DNA from: Pseudomonas hydrolytica
Lineage (GTDB): Bacteria; Pseudomonadota; Gammaproteobacteria; Pseudomonadales; Pseudomonadaceae
Assembly: GCF_021495345.1 (NCBI RefSeq)
Contig: NZ_CP099397.1
Span: 4,905,001-4,969,000 of the forward strand
Direction: 5' to 3'
Length of the DNA: 64,000 nt
Shown here: in pieces, positions 58,793 through 64,000 of the stretch
How positions within the stretch are numbered: the stretch's first letter is position 1
Layout: every line of letters starts with the position of its first letter
Notes under the pieces: generated by a model
What the model saw: only the letters and a program-made list of their open reading frames with translations
Told to the model about the DNA's origin: nothing
The model's database searches: none
Position numbers and translations under genes: made by a program

Positions 58793-58980
58793 TGGCAAGG
58801 GGATACCTCAATCCCTGCCCTTCCAAGCGGATACTGATAGCGATGTAGGCGCAATGGCATTTTGCCCAGCCAGCATGGACAGGCTCGCTATGGATGGACT
58901 AGTTTCGAGCGTGAATCTGCTGACGCAGTCGATCAGCAGCTTGGGCTTGCCGTCATCCATGTCGCGTTTCTCCCAGAGTG

Positions 58981-59074
58981 CTGTCGCGTTTGCCGCGAGC
59001 ATCTTCAGGCCAGACAAGGATTTGCAGGACGACAAGGAAGGTTATGCGACAGCTGTCGTGGGCAAACGCGACAG
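58981..59074. repeat. 94-bp element with perfect 14-bp terminal inverted repeats
   Basis: CTGTCGCGTTTGCC (58981-58994) and GGCAAACGCGACAG (59061-59074) are exact inverses. A further TGTCGCGTTT copy lies at 58960-58969, and two small palindromes of the same motif family follow (59047-59058 and 59068-59083). It may be a MITE-like remnant or a recombinase/regulator binding region. The TG...CA ends recall IS21-type termini, but this is a loose resemblance. Confidence 0.55.
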
Positions 59075-59198
59075 CCGTGTCGCCTAATTAATAGTTATGC
59101 ACCTTCGGAGTAGTACCGTGAAAATCCTGAAGGAACAGACCATCTGCGAATAGAAGAATGTTGCCCCTCAAAAACCAGAGAGCGGGTCAAAACTTGGA

Positions 59199-59459
59199 AT
59201 GGCTCTAAGCACCTTGGGACAGCTTCCAATTAACGGACTGAGGCATAAACCAGAGAATGGCACTAATGGCTGGTACATATGGTGCGGCGCCGAGATGTCC
59301 GACGCTGACGATTTCTTTTCTCCGTTGCATATAGAGCACATCGACAGCTATCTCCCAGAGGTGGCCGGCTATCTTGATCTACCTGCCGGTTACCGCTTTC
59401 AGATTGACGGCAATAATTTCGAAGACGTATGGTTTGATCCCGAGTTGCTTAATGCGTAA
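59199..59459 (+). CDS. Cassette 1: Imm33-like (DUF2185-type) immunity protein candidate
   Basis: This is an 86-residue product. From residue 23 the sequence GTNGWYIWCGAEMSDADDFF, then PLHIEHIDSYLPEVAGYLDLPAGYRF and NNFEDVWFDPELL, follows the pattern of Imm33-type proteins (GWYIW...HVEH...YL.LPPGWRF...YEDVWYD). Such proteins are often immunity partners of polymorphic toxins. The first ~20 residues do not match, so the N-terminus may be altered at the cassette or array boundary. It has the attC at 59454 on its 3' side. No toxin gene is nearby. The family call is from pattern memory and needs a profile search. Confidence 0.6.
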   Translation: MALSTLGQLPINGLRHKPENGTNGWYIWCGAEMSDADDFFSPLHIEHIDSYLPEVAGYLDLPAGYRFQIDGNNFEDVWFDPELLNA

Positions 59460-59529
59460 CAACTGGTTCAAATCGCTCGCTCCGCTCGCTGGGACGGGCT
59501 AAAGCCCGCCCCTTAACCAAACGTTAGAG
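59454..59529 (+). other. attC site 1 (after cassette 1)
   Basis: This 76-bp site runs from GCGTAAC to GTTAGAG. It contains GGTTCAAATCG, a CGGGCTAAAGCCCG hairpin and the conserved CCTTAACCAAACGTTAG end. The cassette 1 stop codon lies inside its 5' end. Confidence 0.9.
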
Positions 59530-59535
59530 GCAACA

Positions 59536-59823
59536 ATGAGTTTTCGCGGCTACATCCACGAAATCTGGCTATGTCCAAGTGACGATGGGGAGCTACTACC
59601 ATCTTGTATTCCCTTTGGGCCCGCAGGTAATTCCGCACGCGAGCTAAATGAACCTGGTAGCGTCTGTATCTGGCTATTTTTTGCAAACTCTCATTTTGAA
59701 GCCATGCAAATTTACTATCAGTTCAACGAGTTAGGCGAATACACGACGTCAGAGCAACAAGATCATCAGCCATATCCTGAGTCTTGGCACATTGAACAAC
59801 AGAACTACCTGTGCAGCCTCTAA
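59536..59823 (+). CDS. Cassette 2: small hypothetical protein
   Basis: This 95-residue product starts MSFRGYIHEIWLCPSDDGE and contains SHFEAMQIYYQFNELGEYTT and a closing DHQPYPESWHIEQQ. I recall many uncharacterised small proteins with an R/KGYLHEI start and a SHFEAM..YY...GxYTT core, often in accessory DNA; no function is known to me. The ATG is 6 bases after the attC, and AGAGG from the attC end is the only ribosome-site-like sequence. Its cassette boundaries match: it begins TTAGAGGC and ends GCCTCTAAC. Confidence 0.75.
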   Translation: MSFRGYIHEIWLCPSDDGELLPSCIPFGPAGNSARELNEPGSVCIWLFFANSHFEAMQIYYQFNELGEYTTSEQQDHQPYPESWHIEQQNYLCSL

Positions 59824-59893
59824 CTAGTGGTTCAAATCGTTCGCTGCGCTCACTGGGACGGGCTAAAGCCCGCCCCTTAACCAAACGTTAGGC
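59818..59893 (+). other. attC site 2 (after cassette 2)
   Basis: This 76-bp site runs from CTCTAAC to GTTAGGC and is nearly identical to sites 3, 4, 9 and 10, with the same CGGGCTAAAGCCCG internal hairpin. Confidence 0.92.
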
Positions 59894-59899
59894 TACAAA

Positions 59900-60286
59900 A
59901 TGAGTCTCGACATTCACCTTGAAGCCGATGAGCGACTTTCAATAACCACTGTCTCTACGGCATTGAAAGAACTCGGCGCACTGGATAGAAACAGTGATAA
60001 CCATACGGCCGAAGGAATTTTCGAATCAGGATTATCAGTGAGCGCCGCGTGCGAACTAGATGACCACACGCTATACGCGGAAGACACTAAAGGCATGAAT
60101 TTCCCTGTAGCAATTCGTTGTTACATACGAATAAAAGGGCCGGAGCCAGAAGGCTACTCTGCGTTTGGTGATCTAGAGCGTTTTGTAAAGCACATTGCAA
60201 CCAAAACGGATGCTAACTTTGTGGTTTCGTTCCAGTACGAATCAGCGTTATATTGGAAGAATAGCGATGGTTTGCACACCGCCTAA
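59900..60286 (+). CDS. Cassette 3: hypothetical protein
   Basis: This 128-residue acidic alpha/beta protein starts MSLDIHLEADERLSITTVST and ends FVVSFQYESALYWKNSDGLHTA. It has no signal peptide or membrane segment. I do not recognise the family; its small size, acidity and strand-rich C-terminus would suit an immunity protein but this is not shown. The ATG is 6 bases after the attC. The gene is AT-rich against the chromosome. The stop codon lies within the following attC. Confidence 0.75.
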   Translation: MSLDIHLEADERLSITTVSTALKELGALDRNSDNHTAEGIFESGLSVSAACELDDHTLYAEDTKGMNFPVAIRCYIRIKGPEPEGYSAFGDLERFVKHIATKTDANFVVSFQYESALYWKNSDGLHTA

Positions 60287-60356
60287 CTAGTGGTTCAAAA
60301 CGCTCGCTTCGCTCACTGGGACGGGCTAAAGCCCGCCCCTTAACCAAACGTTAGAG
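60281..60356 (+). other. attC site 3 (after cassette 3)
   Basis: This 76-bp site runs from GCCTAAC to GTTAGAG. It differs from site 2 by a few bases in the central arm (AAAACGCTCGCTTCG). Confidence 0.92.
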
Positions 60357-60363
60357 GCTTTCC

Positions 60364-60717
60364 ATGGCTAGTGTATGGCTTGAGCTATTCAACCCGAAGC
60401 AGCACGCGGACTTCATGAGCACCTCTCACGTTGGAGGTGTGTTGCCTGAGAAGAGAAACAACCTTTTACCTAAGAAAGTCCTTTGCGTCGAGGTCTGCTC
60501 ATTTACATTTCAGTTCTTATCTGAGCCCCAGCTTCAAGAAGCAATCTCATACTTCTCTAAAAAAACACATCCAAGTACTAGAGAATACAATAATGGTCTT
60601 GAGCATTATTGGCAAAAATGGTTTGAGCGCCTTCCGCCAGGCTTGGTGAGTACCGGTAAACGACAAAAAGTGTTAGCTGCGTTACAGAAGGCAAAACTTA
60701 TCGCTGGCAGCCTCTAA
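60364..60717 (+). CDS. Cassette 4: small hypothetical protein
   Basis: This 117-residue product contains VEVCSFTFQFLSEPQLQEAISYFSKKTHPS, then HYWQKWFERLPPGL and KRQKVLAALQKA. I have seen this pattern (SFTFEF...YF..KTHPSSR...HWE.QRWFERLP) in many uncharacterised small proteins from integron cassettes and other accessory DNA; no function is known to me. The ATG is 7 bases after the attC. The stop codon lies inside the next attC. Confidence 0.75.
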   Translation: MASVWLELFNPKQHADFMSTSHVGGVLPEKRNNLLPKKVLCVEVCSFTFQFLSEPQLQEAISYFSKKTHPSTREYNNGLEHYWQKWFERLPPGLVSTGKRQKVLAALQKAKLIAGSL

Positions 60718-60787
60718 CAACTGGTTCAAATCGTTCGCTTCGCTCACTGGGACGGGCTAAAGCCCGCCCCTTAACCAAACGTTAGAT
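60712..60787 (+). other. attC site 4 (after cassette 4)
   Basis: This 76-bp site runs from CTCTAAC to GTTAGAT, with the conserved CCTTAACCAAACGTTAG end. Confidence 0.92.
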
Positions 60788-60793
60788 ATTGAT

Positions 60794-61060
60794 ATGAATA
60801 AGCCTCAAACCGTCTTGAATATCGCAGGCCCTTGGTCTGGAGATGCTACAACTAGCTTAATGGAGCGATGTAAGTCCGCTTGGGATGTGCCCATACCAGA
60901 ACTATCTGATCTAATGATTGCTACGTTTTTGACGCAAGGTATCGCGATCTCAGAGGTTCTTGCCGAGGCGGAGCGTCGGCTAATTTTCGAGGAACGGGAT
61001 GATACAGAATTCTTTGATGGACAACTGAAAGAGGCGGTTCAGACTGCGAGGGGCATCTAA
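60794..61060 (+). CDS. Cassette 5: possible CdiI-like immunity protein
   Basis: This is an 88-residue acidic, mainly helical product. The stretch WDVPIPELSDLMIATFLTQG, then ISEVLAEAERRL and EFFDGQLKEAV, resembles the CdiI_2-type immunity family, whose members read roughly P..ELS...LR..IGQ.IGL..L.PLALE.L...P...GD.Y.GDLL.AV. The match is suggestive only. The ATG is 6 bases after attC 4. Its attC is the most divergent in the array, so this cassette may have a different origin. Confidence 0.55.
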   Translation: MNKPQTVLNIAGPWSGDATTSLMERCKSAWDVPIPELSDLMIATFLTQGIAISEVLAEAERRLIFEERDDTEFFDGQLKEAVQTARGI

Positions 61061-61131
61061 CAAGGCGCTCAAATCACTCACTTCGTTCGCTGGGACTGGC
61101 TAAAGCCAGCCCTTTAGCTTAATCGTTATAC
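61055..61131 (+). other. attC site 5 (after cassette 5), divergent
   Basis: This 77-bp site runs from ATCTAAC to GTTATAC. It keeps the layout but has a different central hairpin (CTGGCTAAAGCCAG) and a CCTTTAGCTTAATCGTTATAC end in place of CCTTAACCAAACGTTAG. Confidence 0.85.
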
Positions 61132-61151
61132 ACACACGGTAAAAGTTCAGA

Positions 61152-61406
61152 ATGAATAAAATTTCATCTTTTCTGGTTACCTGCATCTCTCTATCGTGGC
61201 TATACAGATGCATTTCGGCCGACTGGGAGTTTCTGATACCAGCGGCCATCTTCGCTGCTTGTTCAATTTACTTGTATAAAGGCAACAAAATAGCAACGTG
61301 GTGCGCCTTCGCTTTCACCTCATTAAACATTTTGGCCAATAATCTGGTTATTAATTTAATTGAGGAAAGGCAACATCCAGCATTCTCCGATAGAGATACC
61401 AATTGA
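61152..61406 (+). CDS. Cassette 6: small membrane protein
   Basis: This 84-residue product has two or three hydrophobic stretches (KISSFLVTCISLSWLYRCI, WEFLIPAAIFAACSIYLY and ATWCAFAFTSLNILANNLVI). I do not recognise a family. The cassette begins TTATAC and ends GTATAAC, consistent boundaries. About 80 non-coding, very AT-rich bases separate the stop from its attC. AGAATG before the coding region gives only a weak ribosome site. Confidence 0.6.
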   Translation: MNKISSFLVTCISLSWLYRCISADWEFLIPAAIFAACSIYLYKGNKIATWCAFAFTSLNILANNLVINLIEERQHPAFSDRDTN

Positions 61407-61485
61407 ACTACAAATATCTACTCCGCAATCTTTGGTTACGTTACTATTTTTGTTAGCTTCTTTTTGGTTTCCTAAATCCAAAAGC

Positions 61486-61561
61486 GTATAACAAATGGTT
61501 CAAATCGCTCGCTCCGCTCGCTGGGACGGGCTAAAGCCCGCCCCTTAACCAAACGTTAGAT
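61486..61561 (+). other. attC site 6 (after cassette 6)
   Basis: This 76-bp site runs from GTATAAC to GTTAGAT, with the standard internal hairpin and 3' end. Confidence 0.92.
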
Positions 61562-61578
61562 TTACCGTCGAGCCAGCT

Positions 61579-62073
61579 ATGTGGCGAGTATTAAAATATC
61601 TTTCCTGGGCACTAGGCGCACTATTTTCGCTGACAGCAGTTATTCTTTTTCATCTAGCTGGCGGTGGAACTATTGTGCACGAGTATTTCCGGCATGATCC
61701 ACCAGAAGAGCTGGAATTCTCATTCGGCCTTTGTGAATCGGAACCACGCAAACCCACCCGTCCAGAGGAAATACTTTGGAAGGAAAACACAGCTACGATC
61801 AATGTAATCCTGTCGCCGAACTGCGGAACAACTTGGCTGCTTGGTAATTATAAAGTCGAAGAAGGCAGCAAGCTTGTTCTCGGTTACAAAAGCATTGTGC
61901 CGTCCATAATCGGATGCGACTGCAACTACCCTGCAACCTATCGAATCAAAGGACTGGAAAATAAAGAGTACGAAATTGAGCTCAGGGAATATGCTTTTAT
62001 TAACAAAGTACCGTGGCTGATGCAAAAAATTGCCGATATGGATCAAGACATTGTTATAACTGAGGAATTCTGA
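61579..62073 (+). CDS. Cassette 7: hypothetical membrane-anchored protein
   Basis: This 164-residue product has an N-terminal membrane segment or uncleaved signal (YLSWALGALFSLTAVILFHLAGG). An extracytoplasmic, strand-rich part with four cysteines follows (FGLCESEP, SPNCGTTW, IIGCDCNYPAT). The cysteines could form disulfides in the periplasm. No family is recognised. It lies 17 bases after attC 6 and is followed by about 85 untranslated bases before attC 7. Confidence 0.65.
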   Translation: MWRVLKYLSWALGALFSLTAVILFHLAGGGTIVHEYFRHDPPEELEFSFGLCESEPRKPTRPEEILWKENTATINVILSPNCGTTWLLGNYKVEEGSKLVLGYKSIVPSIIGCDCNYPATYRIKGLENKEYEIELREYAFINKVPWLMQKIADMDQDIVITEEF

Positions 62074-62158
62074 ATGCAATCCATGCGGGCAAAATTCAGT
62101 ACCGGCAGTTCTATCTTTCAACAGTTCGCCGCGAAAGCCACAGCATCAGGAGAACCAT

Positions 62159-62234
62159 TTCTAACAATTGGTTCAAATCGTTCGCTTCGCTCACTGGGAC
62201 GGGCTAAAGCCCGCCCCTTAACCAAACGTTAGAG
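62159..62234 (+). other. attC site 7 (after cassette 7)
   Basis: This 76-bp site runs from TTCTAAC to GTTAGAG and has the standard layout. Confidence 0.92.
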
Positions 62235-62242
62235 CTAAAAGC

Positions 62243-62620
62243 ATGGAAGCCCCCCTAGACCTATACAACTTTGTCAGATCAAACTTCCCAGAAATTACCG
62301 CCAAAGCTGACCGTGAGCACATTCGGCTTTGGGGCGAGCTAGACCCGGGGTTTGCATATTCTTGGTTTGGCAGTTTGGCTAATGCTCTGAATTCAGAAAT
62401 GTGCAAAGGCACAAATCACGAGAGCCACTCGGAGCTATTCATATTCATCAGTAACAGTCTTGAAAATTGCACAAAAGAAATTTATAACTGCATTGATGTT
62501 TCGTTTACTGAAAATTTGTTCTGGCAGGTTCCAAGCAAAAAAGCAGCTCCCTACTGGCACGCCCTGCCTGAACCACTCAAAGAGCTATATTTAGGTTTCC
62601 ATCGGCGTGCACCGCTCTAA
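62243..62620 (+). CDS. Cassette 8: DUF7674-like small protein, possible immunity protein
   Basis: This 125-residue acidic helical product contains AYSWFGSLANALNSEM, then IFISNSLENCTKEIYNCIDVSFTENLFWQ and PYWHALPEPLKELYLGF. The order W..LAN.IN..M ... N..L..CI.VSFLENL ... YW..LP..LK..Y is what I recall of the DUF7674 family, whose members occur with toxin/immunity clusters. The assignment is tentative. It lies 8 bases after attC 7, and the stop overlaps attC 8. Confidence 0.6.
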   Translation: MEAPLDLYNFVRSNFPEITAKADREHIRLWGELDPGFAYSWFGSLANALNSEMCKGTNHESHSELFIFISNSLENCTKEIYNCIDVSFTENLFWQVPSKKAAPYWHALPEPLKELYLGFHRRAPL

Positions 62621-62691
62621 CAAATGGTTCAAGCCGCTCGCTTCGCTCACTCGGGACCGGCTAAAGCCGGCCCCTTAACCAAACGTTAGGC
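62615..62691 (+). other. attC site 8 (after cassette 8)
   Basis: This 77-bp site runs from CTCTAAC to GTTAGGC. Its central hairpin is a variant (CCGGCTAAAGCCGG) with one extra base. Confidence 0.9.
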
Positions 62692-62699
62692 TAATCTTA

Positions 62700-63164
62700 A
62701 TGTTCTTCGCAAGCCTTGCAGCCATAGTTACGCCTTCGCTCATCATTGCTCTAACTGCTGTAGCGCTTGGCGGGTCGCCCTCAGATGGTTTAATTCCAAC
62801 ATTTATCTTATATGGTCTAATTATTTCTACTGCTCACTTTATCGTAATGGGGCTACCTACTCTAACCCTGCTAAATAAATTCAACCTTCTCAAATTAAAG
62901 CATGTGATATCGGCCGGATTCTTAATAGCAATCATCCCAACCGGCATCTATAGATGGCCTTTCCCAGATGGCCAGTTCATCGGGACAATAGAGGCACAAA
63001 TATATGGATTCAACGTAGTCAAAAATATAAATGGTGCGCCAACCCTGTGGGGCTGGTTAATATATCTAAAAGAGACATTTACTCCCGGAGTACTATTTGG
63101 CATTCCAGCAGCATTTGCTTTCTGGTACTTTTATGAAGGTAATACGGCGCGAGAGCCTAACTAG
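62700..63164 (+). CDS. Cassette 9: hypothetical polytopic membrane protein
   Basis: This 154-residue product has about four membrane segments (SLAAIVTPSLIIALTAVALG, LIPTFILYGLIISTAHFIVMGL, VISAGFLIAIIPTGIY and TPGVLFGIPAAFAFWYFYE). I do not recognise a named family. The last codons and the TAG stop are encoded by the attC itself. The ATG is 8 bases after attC 8 with no obvious ribosome site. Confidence 0.65.
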   Translation: MFFASLAAIVTPSLIIALTAVALGGSPSDGLIPTFILYGLIISTAHFIVMGLPTLTLLNKFNLLKLKHVISAGFLIAIIPTGIYRWPFPDGQFIGTIEAQIYGFNVVKNINGAPTLWGWLIYLKETFTPGVLFGIPAAFAFWYFYEGNTAREPN

Positions 63165-63230
63165 TGGTTCAAATCGTTCGCTGCGCTCACTGGGACGGGC
63201 TAAAGCCCGCCCCTTAACCAAACGTTAGGC
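63155..63230 (+). other. attC site 9 (after cassette 9)
   Basis: This 76-bp site runs from GCCTAAC to GTTAGGC and is the same sequence type as site 2. Confidence 0.92.
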
Positions 63231-63243
63231 ATCAGAGTCCACT

Positions 63244-63723
63244 ATGCGCGTCGAACAAGAGTCCCCCAATCAGCCGGATGTCATAGCTCTCATCGCAGAT
63301 CTCGATGCTTATCAAGACTCTCTGTATCCGGCAGAGGCGCGTTATGCGCTCGACCTCGCGTCACTCTCCAAACCCAATGTCCTTTTTGTCGTTGCAAGAG
63401 ATGAACAACACGCTGCCCTAGGCTGTGGCGCTGTCGTCATGAATGACTTATACGGCGAGGTCAAGCGCATGTATGTGCTACCCGAAGCCAGGGGCAAAGG
63501 TATTGCAAAGAAACTCATCGCCACCCTAGAGGCAAGTGCCTACGAGTCAGGCTGCAGAGAGCTCATGCTTGAAACCGGGCCATATCAACCGGAGGCACTG
63601 AGGTTCTACACAAATCAAGGCTATACGCGTCGAGGCGCATTCGGCTCATATCCCGAGCATCCGCTCAGCGTCTTTATGGGCAAGTCACTCAGTTCAGCAA
63701 CCAGCGCAAGTTCTGATGCCTAA
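63244..63723 (+). CDS. Cassette 10: GNAT family N-acetyltransferase
   Basis: This 159-residue product has acetyl-CoA motif A (VKRMYVLPEARGKGIAKKLI) and motif B (LMLETGPYQPEALRFYTNQGY), followed by YPEHPLSVFMGK. Acetyltransferases are common in integron cassettes, some for antibiotics. This one belongs to the general GNAT type seen next to chromosomal genes, and its substrate is unknown. The GC content is higher than the other cassettes, suggesting a different donor. It lies 13 bases after attC 9. Confidence 0.88.
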   Translation: MRVEQESPNQPDVIALIADLDAYQDSLYPAEARYALDLASLSKPNVLFVVARDEQHAALGCGAVVMNDLYGEVKRMYVLPEARGKGIAKKLIATLEASAYESGCRELMLETGPYQPEALRFYTNQGYTRRGAFGSYPEHPLSVFMGKSLSSATSASSDA

Positions 63724-63793
63724 CAACTGGTTCAAACCGTTCGCTTCGCTCACTGGGACGGGCTAAAGCCCGCCCCTTAACCAAACGTTAGGC
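63718..63793 (+). other. attC site 10 (after cassette 10)
   Basis: This 76-bp site runs from GCCTAAC to GTTAGGC and has the standard layout. Confidence 0.92.
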
Positions 63794-63802
63794 AATCCAC
63801 GG

Positions 63803-64000
63803 ATGATCTTCGGCAACAAGTCAGACTTCGCAATTGAGGCGATGATCGAGCCACATTTAGAACCGCCTTCTGAACCATGGGGCCGGCTATGCATATGGGT
63901 ATCGGGCACACAAATCGGCGATTTTGATGATCCACACTGCGGCTTATACAATTGCCACGCAAGTTTCCAAGAAATATCTAAAAGACTAGATACACTATCG
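63803..64000 (+). CDS. Cassette 11: Imm42-like immunity protein candidate (partial, runs off the right edge)
   Basis: 66 codons are visible, starting MIFGNKSDFAIEAMIEPHLE, then WGRLCIWVSGTQIGDFDDPH and LYNCHASFQEISKRLDTLS. The order MI.G....FAIE ... WG..C.WI.G..IGD.DE is the pattern of the Imm42 family of polymorphic-toxin immunity proteins. The ATG lies 9 bases after attC 10. The C-terminus and its attC are outside the window. No toxin is seen. Confidence 0.65.
   Translation, partial: MIFGNKSDFAIEAMIEPHLEPPSEPWGRLCIWVSGTQIGDFDDPHCGLYNCHASFQEISKRLDTLS

Larger units (their letters stand above)
58422..59198. other. Non-coding junction between chrA and the integron cassette array
   Basis: This is 777 bases without a gene I can support. 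It holds two copies of a roughly 32-bp motif beginning with the DnaA-box-like TTATCCACA (58557 and 58761), a 94-bp inverted-repeat element (58981-59074) and a cluster of GTCGC palindromes. Two overlapping short ORFs (58668-59087 plus; 58808-59035 minus) show no recognisable family. No integrase gene and no clear attI site is present, although this is where a canonical integron would have both. The base composition is intermediate between chromosome and cassettes. Confidence 0.6.

Noticed and set aside
58668..59113. Short overlapping ORFs left of the array as an integrase remnant
   Set aside because: Neither the plus-strand frames nor the minus-strand frame (58808-59035) shows the tyrosine-recombinase R...HxxR...Y boxes or any other recognisable family.
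59454..63793. Regular ~76-bp repeats as a CRISPR array
   Set aside because: The spacers are 250-650 bp and each holds an ORF. The repeats have the GTTRRRY-type ends and imperfect palindromes of integron attC sites, and there are no cas genes.

Overview
The window is GC-rich chromosomal DNA of a Pseudomonas. The gene families, the synteny (psl operon, dctPQM, sbp-cysTW, the ssu/lsfA cluster) and the REP-like repeats all fit the genus, and the chromosomal integron suggests something near the P. mendocina/oleovorans/stutzeri side. The species placement is inference. No rRNA or tRNA gene and no CRISPR array was seen. The right-hand ~4.8 kb is clearly more AT-rich than the rest and is an integron cassette array.

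Layout. (1) 1-12079, minus strand: the first ten genes of a Psl exopolysaccharide operon, pslA to pslJ, tightly overlapping; pslJ runs off the left edge. (2) 12495-15990, plus strand: rmlB-rmlA-rmlC-rmlD for dTDP-L-rhamnose, a sugar precursor that Psl needs, divergent from pslA. A MITE-like palindromic repeat sits between rmlB and rmlA. (3) 16043-22557: DctB/DctD two-component system and the DctPQM TRAP transporter for C4-dicarboxylates, with a clear sigma-54 promoter before dctP and a nested hairpin between dctP and dctQ. (4) 22735-30590: housekeeping and accessory genes (DUF502, an Lrp-type regulator, an orphan GspE/PilB-like ATPase, an L,D-transpeptidase-like protein, an SPFH/NfeD pair, DUF2388, an OprD-type porin). 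(5) 31021-47625: a diguanylate cyclase, a fatty acid desaturase, a GGDEF/EAL protein and, transcribed with it, a large phosphorelay operon: a REC-HDOD protein, three paralogous histidine kinases, a lone receiver, and an Hpt-REC-REC-GGDEF protein. (6) 47686-56510, minus strand: a sulfur-acquisition block, sbp-cysT-cysW without cysA, and lsfA-ssuE-A-D-C-B-F for alkanesulfonate use; its junctions are full of REP-like repeats. (7) 56637-58421: a GNAT acetyltransferase and a ChrA chromate transporter. (8) 58422-59198: a non-coding junction with DnaA-box repeats and a small inverted-repeat element. (9) 59199-64000: at least eleven integron cassettes, all on the plus strand, separated by ten attC sites of 76-77 bp, with no integrase in the window.

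How it fits together. Psl synthesis, rhamnose supply and several c-di-GMP enzymes suggest a biofilm-oriented region, although the link between the phosphorelay and Psl is inference. The array's gene content is the most unusual part. Several cassette products look like immunity proteins (Imm33-like, CdiI-like, Imm42-like, DUF7674-like) with no matching toxins, so the array may store orphan immunity genes. The family calls there come from reading the protein sequences and need profile searches.
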